In this document: in pieces, positions 1 to 9,315 of the stretch
Position numbering within the stretch: the first letter of the stretch is position 1
Layout: each line of letters opens with the position of its first letter
NCBI RefSeq assembly: GCF_041021895.1
Contig: NZ_CP157428.1
Span: 2,542,001 to 2,606,000 of the forward strand
Length of the DNA stretch: 64,000 nt
Source: Acinetobacter sp. XH1741
Lineage (GTDB): Bacteria; Pseudomonadota; Gammaproteobacteria; Pseudomonadales; Moraxellaceae
Reading direction: 5' to 3'
Notes under the pieces: model-generated
Told to the model about the DNA's origin: nothing
The model's input: only the letters and a program-made list of their open reading frames with translations
Databases searched by the model: none
Position numbers and translations under genes: made by a program

Positions 1-124
1 TATGAGTTTCGCTATAGAGCACCTATTATTTTAATATTATATTTATTTTTAAGCTTTGGTATATATCAAGTTTTACCAACCGAGCAAGTTTTATCCTGGT
101 TAAGCTATTATTCTTGGGTAGGTA
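1..124 (+). pseudogene. 5' fragment of a diguanylate cyclase gene broken by an IS (its start lies before the window)
   Basis: Frame 1 is open from base 1 and encodes a hydrophobic stretch (transmembrane-like, around YLFLSFGIYQVL) up to the IS left end at 125. If the IS and one copy of the 3-bp duplication are removed, codon 121-123 (GGT) continues directly into the frame of the 3' fragment at 1410, giving ...SWVG-IIVLIAWIL... This is therefore the membrane-sensor part of the GGDEF gene that resumes at 1407. The ATG at base 2 is in a different frame and closes quickly, so the true start is upstream of the window. Beyond the IS boundary the frame runs on as junk to a stop at 166-168. Confidence 0.85.
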
Positions 125-151
125 AGAGGTGGTCCCACATGTTTGAACAAC
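125..151 (+). repeat. IS left terminal inverted repeat
   Basis: AGAGGTGG (125-132), nine unmatched bases, then TTTGAACAAC (142-151). Both blocks recur with the same spacing, inverted, at 1380-1406. Confidence 0.85.
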
Positions 152-185
152 TAAAAGCTTATTTATAAGTGATACTCTGCTCTAG

Positions 186-1019
186 TTAAGCTACCTTATT
201 TTGTTGTGGTAGCTGGTCATAGTAAAACTCATCTGGAGTCATTTTGTCCAGACTCGAATGAGGTCGTTTCAAATTATAAAATTCAAAATATGCGTTTAAT
301 TGCTTCTTCGCATCCAAAACATTGCTGTAGGCTTTGAGATACACCTCTTCATATTTAACGCTCCGCCATAATCGTTCAACCATCACATTATCAACCCATC
401 GACCTTTACCATCCATGCTGATTTGGATGTCATTTGATTTCAATACATCAATAAATGCATCACTGGTAAACTGACTGCCTTGGTCTGTATTAAATATTTC
501 AGGTCGACCATATTTTTCAATAGCTTCATTTAATGTTTCTATGCAAAATGTAACCTCCATACTAATCGATACTCTATGCGCAAGTACCTTGCGGCTATGC
601 CAATCAATCACAGCACATAAATAAACAAAGCCTTTTGCCATAGGGATATACGTTATATCCGTAGACCACACTTGATTACTGCGCTGAATAGCCAATCCTT
701 TGAGCAGATATGGATATTTGCGGTGAGCTTGATTAGCCTGGCTTAAATTTGGTTTGCAATATAACGCATTAATGCCCATTTTCTTCATTAAAGTACGTGT
801 ATGACGTCGTCCTATATGATGTCCTTGACGATTCAACAAATCACGCATCATACGGCTACCTGCAAAAGGGTATTGCATATGTAACTCATCCATACACCGC
901 ATCAGCTTCAGATCTGATGCACTCACAGGTTTTGGGCGATAGTAATAACAACCACGGGAGACTTTCAGCAGCTGAGCTTGCTTAGATACTGAAATCTGAA
1001 GTGAGTCATCGATTAACTT
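186..1019 (-). CDS. IS3-family transposase OrfB (DDE integrase part, made by -1 frameshift)
   Basis: This is the catalytic half of the transposase. Counting from the GTG at 926, the DDE triad is D90 (in STDITY), D148 (in NTDQGSQ) and E184 (in VMVERLW). That gives the D(35)E spacing typical of retroviral-type integrase cores. The frame stays open upstream of the GTG to about 1019, where it overlaps the end of OrfA. A short A-run (AAAAG, 1021-1017) just before the OrfA stop would allow the -1 slip that makes the OrfAB fusion. The C-terminus has the usual integrase ending around NLKRPHSSLD. No key residue is missing. Confidence 0.92.
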   Translation of the reverse strand, partial: KLIDDSLQISVSKQAQLLKVSRGCYYYRPKPVSASDLKLMRCMDELHMQYPFAGSRMMRDLLNRQGHHIGRRHTRTLMKKMGINALYCKPNLSQANQAHRKYPYLLKGLAIQRSNQVWSTDITYIPMAKGFVYLCAVIDWHSRKVLAHRVSISMEVTFCIETLNEAIEKYGRPEIFNTDQGSQFTSDAFIDVLKSNDIQISMDGKGRWVDNVMVERLWRSVKYEEVYLKAYSNVLDAKKQLNAYFEFYNLKRPHSSLDKMTPDEFYYDQLPQQNKVA

Positions 1020-1318
1020 TTGTGGTTGAAGCGGCCCAGTTTCTTCAACACACCTTCTAAAAAATCAATTTCTAATGCCTGCTCACCGATTTTTGCATGT
1101 AGTTTTTTTAGATCGATGGGTGGTTCTGTTGGAGCTTTTGATTGATCGAAAGCTTGCGAGGAAGCTGAAATCAGTTGATTTTTCCAGTCGATAATTTGGT
1201 TTTGATGAACATCAAATTCAGCACTCAATTCAGCAAGTGTTTTTTCTGCTTTAATCGCAGCAAGTGCTACCTTAGCTTTAAAATCATTTGAATGATTTCT
1301 TCTTGGTCTACGTGCCAT
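1013..1318 (-). CDS. IS3-family transposase OrfA (HTH DNA-binding part)
   Basis: This is a basic protein of about 101 aa. A helix-turn-helix covers residues 29-47 (AELSAEFDVHQNQIIDWK), and a leucine-rich C-terminal coiled coil (LKKLHAKIGEQALEIDFLE) follows, as in OrfA proteins that bind the IS ends. I chose the ATG at 1318 (MARRPRR), which gives the usual N-terminus; a start at 1330 would add only four residues. Its 3' end overlaps the OrfB frame by a few bases at the likely frameshift site. Confidence 0.9.
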   Translation of the reverse strand: MARRPRRNHSNDFKAKVALAAIKAEKTLAELSAEFDVHQNQIIDWKNQLISASSQAFDQSKAPTEPPIDLKKLHAKIGEQALEIDFLEGVLKKLGRFNHKS

Positions 1319-1379
1319 AAAATACTCCATATATTGATGTTTATAACATCATTTGGGGAGCAAAATATCACTTATAAGT

Positions 1380-1406
1380 GTTGTTCAAATTTCCTGATCC
1401 ACCTCT
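1380..1406 (-). repeat. IS right terminal inverted repeat
   Basis: GTTGTTCAAA (1380-1389), nine unmatched bases, then CCACCTCT (1399-1406). It mirrors the left end at 125-151. The 3-bp direct repeat GTA flanks the element on both sides (122-124, 1407-1409). Confidence 0.85.
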
Positions 1407-2383
1407 GTATAATTGTTTTAATTGCATGGATTTTATCATTTATTAAAAAATTAAATCAGTGGTTTGATTATTATGTCGGAATTGGCTCTGCCTCCGCCGT
1501 TGCTATCACCTTTATTTTAATTAACGTTTTAGAAAACGGCCAAGATAATGTTCTTTTTCATGCAGCAATGATGTATGCGATTGTGATTATTTATGGTGCG
1601 GTTGGCATGCGTTTTTATACCGCCATTATTGCCGGTTGGGTCGGTGGTCTTATTGGTATTTTGGTCAGTACCTATGTGAAAGGTGACATAGACTGGACGT
1701 TTTTGAACCGAACCTATACCTTTAGTAGCTTCTTAGGCATGACCCTTGCCTATGCAACAGATCGTCAGCATCGGGAAAACTATTTACAAAACTGCATGAT
1801 TGAGCTCAATCGTATTGAACTTATGCAACAGGCTCAGCAACTGTCATTACTTTCTCAACAAGATGCTCTAACTGGACTTGCTAACCGACGTTATCTTGAT
1901 GAAACACTTGATAATGAATGGAGACGTGCTCTACGCCATGAAACGCCACTTACCATTATGATGGTGGATATTGATTTCTTTAAATCCTATAACGACACCT
2001 TAGGGCATATCAAGGGTGACCAATGTTTAAAAGATATTGCTACTGCGATTTCTTCGATTGCTGCTCGTAGTGGAGATTTGGTTGCTCGTTATGGTGGTGA
2101 AGAGTTCTTACTCCTCTTCCCTATGACCAATGCACAGCAAGCCCAAATTCAGGTTGAAAGATTAATGAATGCAATTAAAAAAATTGCAATTGTTCATCCA
2201 TGCAGTGCTGTTTCACCCTACGTGACAATCAGTGTAGGAGTAACAACCACTATTCCACGCTTAAATGATTCAATTGCTGCCTTTGTTACTCGTGCTGACC
2301 ACGCACTATATCAAGCAAAAACAAATGGGCGAAACCAGTACCAAATTGCCTTAAATGAAGAACAACTTGTTGATTTAACTTAA
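1407..2383 (+). pseudogene. 3' fragment of membrane GGDEF diguanylate cyclase, disrupted by the IS
   Basis: The encoded part has several hydrophobic segments (around IIVLIAWILSF, ASAVAITFILINVL, YAIVIIYGAVG and IIAGWVGGLIGIL), then a complete GGDEF domain. The active-site motif is GGEEF (2093-2107). An RxxD inhibitory site (RSGD) lies exactly five residues before it, so a full-length enzyme should make c-di-GMP with product inhibition. The IS removes the N-terminal membrane part. An ORF opening inside the IS (ATG at 1292) runs in frame into this fragment, so a chimeric, still catalytic protein of up to 363 aa could be made if the IS end supplies transcription. Confidence 0.88.
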
Positions 2384-2464
2384 TGATTAATTAATAGATT
2401 GTTTAAATATTAATTTAAAATTTTGTGCGTAATATTTTAAATGATTTGATCTTAATAAGCATAA

Positions 2465-2498
2465 AAAAAGCCCCACAATCTTGATTATGTGGCTTTTT
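2465..2498. terminator. bidirectional terminator between the cyclase fragment and aroC
   Basis: A-run, GC hairpin and T-run: AAAAAGCC-CCACA pairs with TGTGGCTTTTT, with a small bulge. It serves both convergent units. Confidence 0.75.
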
Positions 2499-2522
2499 CA
2501 ATCCAGTAATTAAAAGCTATAA

Positions 2523-3614
2523 CTATGGTTCAATAGGAGCAAATGGTGGAACAACATCGGCATTTTGAGCACGATGACGTAAGAAATGGTCCATTAAAAC
2601 AATTGCTAGCATAGCTTCTGCAATTGGAGTTGCTCGAACTCCAACGCATGGATCATGACGACCTTTGGTCAAGACATCAGTATCTTCACGATTTAAATTA
2701 ATCGTTTTACCTGGAGTTGTAATACTAGCTGTTGGTTTGAGTGCAATAGCTACTCGAATGGTCTGTCCACTTGAGATACCACCCAAAATACCACCCGCAT
2801 GATTCGCTAAAAAACCATTACTGGTTAACTCATCACGAGTTTCATGACCAAATTGGCCTGCTACTGCAAAACCATCACCGATTTCTACACCTTTAACAGC
2901 GTTAATGCTCATCATCGCATGTGCAATATCGGCATCTAAACGGTCAAAAACAGGTTCACCCCAGCCTACCGGAACTTTCTCAGCTAAAATTTCTAGCTTA
3001 GCTCCACAGCTTGTACCTTGTTCACGTAAAGACGTAACTAATGCTTCAAAACGAGCAACTGCATCTACATCGCCACAGAAAAAAGGATTATTTGGAACTT
3101 CATTCCAATCTAACTTTTCCGTAACTTCATTACCAATTTGAGTGACATGACCACGGATCAACACACCAAATTTTTCTGCTAAATATTTTTTAGCAATAGC
3201 ACCCGCTGCAACACGCATAGCAGTTTCACGGGCACTTGAACGGCCACCACCACGATAATCACGGAAACCGTACTTTTGTGTATAGGTATAATCGGCATGA
3301 CCCGGTCTAAAGGTTTGCGCAATATTTCCATAATCTTTCGATTTTTGGTCAGTATTACGAATCAGTAAACCAATTGGCGTACCAGTCGTTTTACCCTCAA
3401 ACACACCTGAAATAATTTCAACTTGATCAGGCTCTTTACGCTGAGTCGCAAACTTTGATGTACCCGGCTTACGGCGATCCAAATCTATTTGTAGATCTTC
3501 TTCGGTTAATGCAAGGCCTGGTGGCACGCCATCAACAATTGCCATTAGCCCAACACCATGCGATTCACCGCATGTGGTTACACGAAAGAGTTGTCCAATA
3601 GTGTTCCCTGCCAT
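2523..3614 (-). CDS. aroC: chorismate synthase
   Basis: This enzyme converts 5-enolpyruvylshikimate-3-phosphate to chorismate, the last step of the shikimate pathway, using reduced FMN. The family signatures are all present: GESHG at residues 16-20, RPGHADYTY at 103-111 and [12 protein letters not shown] at 121-132. At 363 aa it has the normal length for the family. It lies 12 bp downstream of prmB on the same strand, so the two are probably cotranscribed and end at the hairpin 2465-2498. DAHP synthase, the pathway entry enzyme, lies elsewhere in the window (37152-38240). Confidence 0.97.
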   Translation of the reverse strand: MAGNTIGQLFRVTTCGESHGVGLMAIVDGVPPGLALTEEDLQIDLDRRKPGTSKFATQRKEPDQVEIISGVFEGKTTGTPIGLLIRNTDQKSKDYGNIAQTFRPGHADYTYTQKYGFRDYRGGGRSSARETAMRVAAGAIAKKYLAEKFGVLIRGHVTQIGNEVTEKLDWNEVPNNPFFCGDVDAVARFEALVTSLREQGTSCGAKLEILAEKVPVGWGEPVFDRLDADIAHAMMSINAVKGVEIGDGFAVAGQFGHETRDELTSNGFLANHAGGILGGISSGQTIRVAIALKPTASITTPGKTINLNREDTDVLTKGRHDPCVGVRATPIAEAMLAIVLMDHFLRHRAQNADVVPPFAPIEP

Positions 3615-3626
3615 ATGTCCAACTCC

Positions 3627-4631
3627 TTATGCTTGTTCTTCAAATAATTTTCTATAACGACGACATTGTTCAGCAGTCAAAGCAAAAATACCTGAGCCAC
3701 CTTTTTGGAAAGTAAGCCAGTTGAAATCAATGGTATTGAAGTTCTGACGCATTGCCCATTCAGAGTTACCCACTTCAATGACAATTAAACCATCTTCTGT
3801 CAAATAATCTGCTGCTTGAGCAAGCATTTTACGTACTAAGTCTAAACCATCTTGACCCGCTGCTAATGCAAGTTCAGGCTCATGTAAAAACTCTTCTGGT
3901 AGGTCAGCCATATCTTCGGCATCAACATATGGCGGGTTACTTACAATTAAATCGTACTGATTTTCAGCTGGAATTTTGGCGAATAAATCAGATTCAAGTA
4001 ACGCAACTTGATATTGCTTATTGTGGTGTTCAACATTGATTGAAGCTACTTCTAAAGCTTCCTTAGAGATATCCGTTGCATCTACTTCTGCTTCTGGATA
4101 AGCATAAGCCAAAGCTACAGCAATACAGCCAGAACCTGTACACATATCTAAAATACGCTGTGGGGTCTTAGGTTTTGGATTTTCTGGTAAGCTGTTGAGT
4201 GCTTCACGCATTTGACCATTTTCATCTAAACAATACGGCGCAAAACGTTGCTCAATTAACTCTGCAATTGGTGAACGTGGAATAAGTACACGCTCATCCA
4301 CATAAAATGGCTTATTAAAGAAATAAGCTAAATTTAATAGATAAGAAGTCGGAATACGGTCATTAATACGACGCTCCAACAAACTTAAGAATTCTGCTTT
4401 TTCACTTGGTAAAAGCTTAGCATCTAAAATTTCTGAGTCTGCTGACCATTCAAGTGATAAGGTTTGTAAAACTAATGCAGAACTTTCTGCAAAATAATCT
4501 TCAGTACCTTGTCCTAAATGTGCATCATGTTGACGTAATGCTGATACCCCAAAACGAATAAAATCTCGAATTGTTGATAAATTTTCAGCAGCTTCCTGTA
4601 AATGTTCAGGGCTAATCGTCGGTCGCTCCAC
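3627..4631 (-). CDS. prmB: ribosomal protein L3 N5-glutamine methyltransferase PrmB
   Basis: This is a SAM-dependent methyltransferase of the HemK/PrmC-like family. The SAM-binding motif (ILDMCTGSGCIAVALA) is at about residues 160-174, and the catalytic NPPY motif at 232-235 binds the substrate glutamine amide. The 334-aa length and the N-terminal helical domain (DYFAESSALVLQTLSL) fit PrmB better than PrmC, which is shorter and usually beside prfA. The pairing prmB-aroC is common in gammaproteobacteria. The assignment rests on family features and context. Confidence 0.92.
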   Translation of the reverse strand: MERPTISPEHLQEAAENLSTIRDFIRFGVSALRQHDAHLGQGTEDYFAESSALVLQTLSLEWSADSEILDAKLLPSEKAEFLSLLERRINDRIPTSYLLNLAYFFNKPFYVDERVLIPRSPIAELIEQRFAPYCLDENGQMREALNSLPENPKPKTPQRILDMCTGSGCIAVALAYAYPEAEVDATDISKEALEVASINVEHHNKQYQVALLESDLFAKIPAENQYDLIVSNPPYVDAEDMADLPEEFLHEPELALAAGQDGLDLVRKMLAQAADYLTEDGLIVIEVGNSEWAMRQNFNTIDFNWLTFQKGGSGIFALTAEQCRRYRKLFEEQA

Positions 4632-4821
4632 TTAGGCGTCTCCAAAGGCAAATTTTGCAAAGTGACTATTCTACTGAGTGAAACCAAGCAACGCAACGCT
4701 TTGCCTTGTGAACCCGTGTTTTACACACCTATCTCGAATAATCACAGCTTAAAATCAGAATACTTTGTTTTAATTAAGAAATAATGAACTTTTAAGTAGG
4801 GTTAAATTTAGTCCAAGAAAT

Positions 4822-4852
4822 AAAAAAGCGGCCCTTAATTATTGACCGCTTC
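4822..4852 (-). terminator. terminator of the ycgL-to-trpB run
   Basis: Read on the minus strand: stem AAGCGG/CCGCTT (4846-4851 with 4826-4831), followed by a T-run. It lies 15 bp past the stop of the trpB homologue. Confidence 0.75.
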
Positions 4853-4866
4853 TAGGCTCACTTAGC

Positions 4867-6072
4867 TTAAAGCTTAAGCTTTTCTGCAACATAATCAGAA
4901 TCTTTATCTCCACGACCAGAAAGATTAACTACGATCATGGTTTCTTTTGGTAGCTTTGACGCCTCACGGATAGCCCAAGCCACAGCATGTGAGCTTTCAA
5001 GCGCAGGAACAATTCCTTCAACACGTGATAAAGTCATAAACGCATCTAAACACTCTTGATCGGTTGCAGTGCTATATTCAACACGCCCTAAATCTTTTAA
5101 GAAACTATGTTGTGGTCCAACACCCGGATAGTCTAGACCTGAGGCAATAGAATGTACGGGTAAAGGTTCACCAGCTTCATTTTCAAGAACATAACAAGCC
5201 ATACCATGAATTTGGCTTGGTTTGCCTAGGGTTAGAGTTGCTGAGTGCATATTCGTCTCTAACCCATGTCCAGCAGGCTCAACACCAACCAGTTTCACAT
5301 CTGAATCATTTAAAAATGCAGTAAAGGCACCAATTGCATTTGAACCACCACCAACACATGCCACGACATAATCCGGATTTTTACCAAAACGGTGATTCGT
5401 TTGCTCTTTAATTTCATTACCAATGATCGATTGGAAATCTCGAACCATTTTTGGAAATGGATGTGGGCCAACTACTGAGCCAATCGCATAAATAAAATTT
5501 TTAGGGTCTTTTAAATATTCTTCAAATGCGCTATCTACAGCATCTTTTAAGGTTGCTGTACCGCGTGTTACCGATATCAAATGAGCACCCAAAATTTTCA
5601 TTTTGACCACATTTGGATGTTCTTTTTCAATATCTACTTGCCCCATGTGGATTTCACATGGAATACCGACTAAAGCACACGCTGTTGCAAGAGCAACGCC
5701 ATGTTGACCTGCTCCCGTCTCTGCAATTACTTTCTTTTTGCCCATATATTTAGCAAGTAAAGCTTCACCTAAACAGTGATTAATTTTATGGGCACCCGTA
5801 TGATTTAAGTCTTCGCGCTTTAAATAAATTTGTGCACCGCCTAACTGCTCAGAAAGACGTTTAGCATAAAATAAAGGACTAGGACGGCCTACATAATTTG
5901 AAAAGAGGTCTGCTAATTCATTTTGAAATTCAGGAGCATGGCGAATTTCTTCATAAGCAATATTAATTTCATCCATCGCTTCTTTTAAATGTGGAGGAAT
6001 GAATTGCCCTCCATACTCTCCGAAAAATCCTTGTTCATTTGGCAAAGCAATACCATTAATTTGATGCTGCAT
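4867..6072 (-). CDS. tryptophan synthase beta-chain homologue, without trpA nearby
   Basis: PLP-dependent TrpB-fold protein that would condense indole with serine. Catalytic features are intact: the PLP lysine K96 in HTGAHKIN, the AETGAGQHG loop at 117-125 with E118, and the phosphate loop GGGSNAIG at 241-248. The 401-aa length is normal. No trpA, trpF or other trp gene is adjacent. Instead it ends a minus-strand run with a MoxR ATPase and a VWA protein, 37 bp after the latter. Residues usually conserved in trpA-linked TrpB differ: [14 protein letters not shown] instead of the common NN(C/T)(I/L)GQ, and the segment [13 protein letters not shown]. It may be a second, stand-alone copy with another role, or the only copy. 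The rest of the genome would decide. Confidence 0.88.
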   Translation of the reverse strand: MQHQINGIALPNEQGFFGEYGGQFIPPHLKEAMDEINIAYEEIRHAPEFQNELADLFSNYVGRPSPLFYAKRLSEQLGGAQIYLKREDLNHTGAHKINHCLGEALLAKYMGKKKVIAETGAGQHGVALATACALVGIPCEIHMGQVDIEKEHPNVVKMKILGAHLISVTRGTATLKDAVDSAFEEYLKDPKNFIYAIGSVVGPHPFPKMVRDFQSIIGNEIKEQTNHRFGKNPDYVVACVGGGSNAIGAFTAFLNDSDVKLVGVEPAGHGLETNMHSATLTLGKPSQIHGMACYVLENEAGEPLPVHSIASGLDYPGVGPQHSFLKDLGRVEYSTATDQECLDAFMTLSRVEGIVPALESSHAVAWAIREASKLPKETMIVVNLSGRGDKDSDYVAEKLKL

Positions 6073-6109
6073 ATCATCCCTCTTTTTTAAATTATTAAAG
6101 TTATCAAGC

Positions 6110-7297
6110 TTATCGAGAAAGGTAACGCGTTAGATCTTCAATGCCTTTTAGAGTCATTGGGTACATATGATTTTCAAAAATCTCTTTAATCCAGCCAATA
6201 GTCTGAGTGTAATGCCAATACCCTTCTGTTTCAGGGTTTAACCATGCTGTTTTATCAAAATGCTGACGCAGGCGACGTAACCAGACATCACCAGCTTCAT
6301 CATTCATATATTCAACAGACCCACCTACCGATTTCAGCTCATACGGTGCCATACTAGCGTCACCCACGACAATTACACGATAATCACGTCCATAAGTATG
6401 AAACAGATCCCATGTATTCATGCGGGTCGCTGTTCTTCGATAGTTATCTTTCCATACATAGTCATAAAGACAGTTGTGGAAATAAAAATATTCAAGCGTT
6501 TTAAATTCAGTTTTGGCCGCACTAAATAACTTTTCACATTGGGCAATATGGGCATCCATCGAACCGCCCACATCAAACAACATCAGTACTTTTATTCGAT
6601 TGCGTCTTTCAGGCACCATCTGAACATCAAGAATACCTTGTTTGGCTGTTTCACGAATTGTCCCATCAACATCTAACTCTTCAGCCGCACCTTGGCGAGC
6701 AAATTTGCGTAAACGCCTTAAAGCGATTTGCATCTGGCGAGTACCAAGAACTTGGTCGTCATCTAAGTTTCGGTATTTGCGCTGTTCCCAAACTTTAACC
6801 GCCGAACGTTTACGACCCGGCCCACCAATTCTGACACCTTCTGGATGATCACCAAAAGCCCCAAAGGGTGAAGTCCCGCCTGTGCCAACCATACGGTTAC
6901 CACCTTGGTGCTTTTTATGCTGTTCGCGTAAACGTTCTTCCAGCATTTTCATGAGTTCTTCTAAAGACCCTGCCTTTTGAAGCTCTGCTCTTTGCTCTGG
7001 TGTTAAATGCTTCTCGAGAAGTTCTAAATCGAACCAGTCTTTTGGCAACTTATGAACTTGCTTGAGTAACTCATCAATATCAAAGGTTTCTATGCCATCA
7101 AAGTAATCTTTCATGGCACGGTCGAACTTATCAAAAAAGCGCTCGTCTTTAACTAAGATAGTTTTAGCAAGCTGATAGAACTCTTCTTGATCGGCAAAAA
7201 CTAGCCCTTCACTCACCGCACGATTTAAGTCAATGAGTTCACGAGTCGTAACAGGAACACCGTATTTACGTAAGGTGTAAAATAACCGCACAAACAT
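6110..7297 (-). CDS. VWA domain protein, CoxE-like
   Basis: This 395-aa soluble protein has a charged N-terminal helical half, a Gly-rich linker (about 131-163) and a C-terminal von Willebrand A domain. The metal-site motif at residues 242-246 reads DVGGS rather than the classic DxSxS, so one MIDAS serine is replaced by glycine. Such proteins partner MoxR-type AAA+ ATPases in protein or metal-cofactor maturation. The MoxR gene sits 15 bp upstream here, which supports a two-protein module. The client is unknown. The downstream trpB homologue may be a passenger or a functional link. Confidence 0.88.
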   Translation of the reverse strand: MFVRLFYTLRKYGVPVTTRELIDLNRAVSEGLVFADQEEFYQLAKTILVKDERFFDKFDRAMKDYFDGIETFDIDELLKQVHKLPKDWFDLELLEKHLTPEQRAELQKAGSLEELMKMLEERLREQHKKHQGGNRMVGTGGTSPFGAFGDHPEGVRIGGPGRKRSAVKVWEQRKYRNLDDDQVLGTRQMQIALRRLRKFARQGAAEELDVDGTIRETAKQGILDVQMVPERRNRIKVLMLFDVGGSMDAHIAQCEKLFSAAKTEFKTLEYFYFHNCLYDYVWKDNYRRTATRMNTWDLFHTYGRDYRVIVVGDASMAPYELKSVGGSVEYMNDEAGDVWLRRLRQHFDKTAWLNPETEGYWHYTQTIGWIKEIFENHMYPMTLKGIEDLTRYLSR

Positions 7298-7312
7298 GGG
7301 TTATTCCCTCCC

Positions 7313-8164
7313 TTAACGTCGTGACATGAAAGCCAAACGTTCAAGCAGTTGTACATCCTGCTCATTTTTGATGAGCGCGCCATACAAAGGTGGAATCGCT
7401 TTAGATGTATCTCGATTACGCAATACATCTTCTGGCATATCATCTGCCATAAGCAGACTCAACCAATCAATTAGTTCAGATGTAGATGGAGGTTTCTTTA
7501 AATTAGGAATTTCACGTAATTTGAAGAACACTTGAAGCGCTTCATTTACTAATGATGCAGAGATATTTGGAAAGTGTACCGATATAATCTCACGCATTGT
7601 TGCTTCATCTGGAAACTCAATGTAGTGAAAGAAACAACGACGTAAGAAAGCATCTGGTAATTCTTTTTCATTATTTGAAGTAATAATGACGATTGGACGC
7701 TGCGTAGCTATAATCGTTTCACCTGTTTCATAAACATAAAAAGACATCTTATCAAGTTCATGTAACAAGTCATTTGGAAACTCAATGTCTGCTTTATCAA
7801 TTTCATCAATTAACAGGACACAACGCTCTTCGCTGGTGAAAGCTTCCCACAATTTACCGGGTTTAATATAGTTCTTAATATCGTAAACACGATCATCACC
7901 CAGCTGACTGTCACGCAATCGGGACACAGCATCGTATTCATATAAACCTTGCTGCGCCTTAGTCGTTGACTTGATATGCCAAGTAATAAGTTTTAAACCA
8001 AGACTTTCTGCCACTTGCTCGGCTAGTAAAGTTTTACCTGTGCCTGGCTCACCTTTAACCAATAAAGGCTTTTGCAAAGCACGGGCAGCTTTTACAGCAA
8101 GTTTAAGACTGTCAGTCGCGATATATTGATCTGTACCGGTAAAATGTTGGGTATCAGCAGACAT
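7313..8164 (-). CDS. MoxR-family AAA+ ATPase
   Basis: The 283-aa protein has Walker A GEPGTGKT at residues 38-45, Walker B VLLIDEID at 116-123 and an arginine-finger region (DAFLRRCFFHY). This layout, with no extra domain, matches MoxR ATPases, which remodel client proteins together with a VWA partner encoded next door (6110-7297). It begins 29 bp after the upstream membrane-protein gene. The product is probably cytoplasmic. Confidence 0.92.
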   Translation of the reverse strand: MSADTQHFTGTDQYIATDSLKLAVKAARALQKPLLVKGEPGTGKTLLAEQVAESLGLKLITWHIKSTTKAQQGLYEYDAVSRLRDSQLGDDRVYDIKNYIKPGKLWEAFTSEERCVLLIDEIDKADIEFPNDLLHELDKMSFYVYETGETIIATQRPIVIITSNNEKELPDAFLRRCFFHYIEFPDEATMREIISVHFPNISASLVNEALQVFFKLREIPNLKKPPSTSELIDWLSLLMADDMPEDVLRNRDTSKAIPPLYGALIKNEQDVQLLERLAFMSRR

Positions 8165-8193
8165 GTAGAGACCTTATTTTTCTATTTCAATGG

Positions 8194-8583
8194 TTAGATG
8201 GAACGCATGCTTTTGTTTGTTATATATTTTGACCAACAATAGCCAATAACCAAACCTAGACCCACTACAAACAGAATTAAGGATAAATTTGACCAGATTA
8301 AAGGACTATCTTTCGTTAAAACACCAAAAAGCAATCCAAAAATAGCTGGTGCTACAGATGCATTAGGTCCTTCAGAAACGGTCGGTGTCAGTAAAACAGC
8401 AAACACAACTAACCAGCTTATTGCGCCAAAAGTAGTAGGTAGGCGGCGCATTAAACGCCACCAGCACCACAAGGCAATAATAGCGCCAACGCCATAAGCT
8501 GATAAAGCAATGATCTCTTCAGGAATTGCATCGAGAGAAGAAAGTAATTGATTTAAAATTCCAGCTTGATCTTCACGCACCAC
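8194..8583 (-). CDS. small membrane protein, function unknown
   Basis: About 129 aa with three hydrophobic segments ([51 protein letters not shown]). I recognise no family. The longest frame starts at an ATG at 8607, which would overlap ycgL by 35 bp and has a poorly spaced ribosome site. GTG codons at 8583 or 8580 lie just behind a GAGGG sequence and overlap the ycgL stop by only a few bases. I prefer the GTG, which implies translational coupling to ycgL. Confidence 0.65.
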   Translation of the reverse strand: MVREDQAGILNQLLSSLDAIPEEIIALSAYGVGAIIALWCWWRLMRRLPTTFGAISWLVVFAVLLTPTVSEGPNASVAPAIFGLLFGVLTKDSPLIWSNLSLILFVVGLGLVIGYCWSKYITNKSMRSI

Positions 8584-8878
8584 GTAAGCCCTCTGGTTCA
8601 ACTGCATTTGGGTTAATTAACCCTTCTGGTGGCATCTGAATAAAGAAACCTTTTGTTTGTAATGAGTCTAGAACATGTAAAACATTTACACGCGCTAATT
8701 TACGTGTTGGAGCTAACTCTAAATGCATGACAAACGTTGCACGACCAAATGCTTGCAAAACAGCTTCTGGAACTTTTTCAAACGGATCGGTTTGCTCCGT
8801 TTCATCAGGATAGTTTGGTCGAGCAATATAAATGTACATTTCATCTTTCTTGCTCGATCTATAAATATCACAGTGCAT
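8573..8878 (-). CDS. YcgL domain protein
   Basis: The 101-aa protein opens with the YcgL hallmark [16 protein letters not shown] and ends with the conserved block [17 protein letters not shown]. YcgL proteins are small and soluble and have no firmly known function; in many gammaproteobacteria the gene neighbours rnd. Here rnd is about 2 kb away, separated by small genes, so the pairing looks interrupted. The gene heads the minus-strand run towards the trpB homologue. Confidence 0.9.
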   Translation of the reverse strand: MHCDIYRSSKKDEMYIYIARPNYPDETEQTDPFEKVPEAVLQAFGRATFVMHLELAPTRKLARVNVLHVLDSLQTKGFFIQMPPEGLINPNAVEPEGLRGA

Positions 8879-8911
8879 TTCAAATCAACTCTTGAACTAA
8901 GGACAGCATAC

Positions 8912-9001
8912 ATGAAAAAAAATGACAGACACACGCAGGTTTGTTTACGCGTCAGTCGTTTTTTCTTTTCTTACGAAATATTAACCTACAACAAACACTA
9001 A
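8912..9001 (+). CDS. possible 29-aa small protein
   Basis: An ATG preceded at 8-bp spacing by AAGGA (8899-8903) opens a 29-codon frame (MKKNDRHTQVCL...). It is basic and aromatic, with no signal or domain. The good ribosome site is the only support. It could equally be the leader of an untranslated RNA, or chance. It is divergent from ycgL. Confidence 0.25.
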   Translation: MKKNDRHTQVCLRVSRFFFSYEILTYNKH

Positions 9002-9302
9002 GGTCGATAAATAACTTTTATTTTCCAAAGTTTTAAATTTCCAACCCTTATTAAGTGTTTAATTTTACATAATAAATCTTTAAAACTACTTTTATAAAAT
9101 AGAAAAATTACATTTTAAAAACAATAAAATTGAAGGTTAAACAAACTCAAATAATTTTAATTTATTGAAATTCATAATCTTACGCTAAATAAAAAATTAA
9201 TATACCCCTCAATAAAGTTCAACTTATGCATACACGATAAGACATTATTTAACCGAATTTAGTTTTGGATATGTTTCAATAATAAAAGATCTTAAAAAAT
9301 AT
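9002..9302. other. AT-rich intergenic stretch
   Basis: Very AT-rich, with no frame of useful length and no strong hairpin. It probably carries the promoter of the 54-aa gene at 9316; I could not single out a convincing -35/-10 pair. Confidence 0.4.
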
Positions 9303-9315
9303 GGAGGTCTATGCT

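Larger units (their letters stand above)
125..1406 (-). mobile_element. IS3-family insertion sequence, 1282 bp, apparently intact
   Basis: The element has terminal inverted repeats, two overlapping ORFs in the OrfA/OrfB arrangement of IS3-family elements, and a 3-bp target duplication (GTA at 122-124 and 1407-1409). It is transcribed on the minus strand. OrfA is an HTH/leucine-zipper protein and OrfB a DDE integrase-type transposase, joined by a predicted -1 frameshift near 1017-1021. Both ORFs are open, so the element may still be active. The OrfB motif around YPFAGSRMM suggests the IS51-like group, but I cannot name the IS. It sits inside a diguanylate cyclase gene. Confidence 0.93.

Noticed and set aside
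8723..9001. 92-codon plus-strand frame antisense to ycgL
   Set aside because: It lies mostly opposite a well-supported gene and has no protein-like features; only its last 29 codons have a possible own start.
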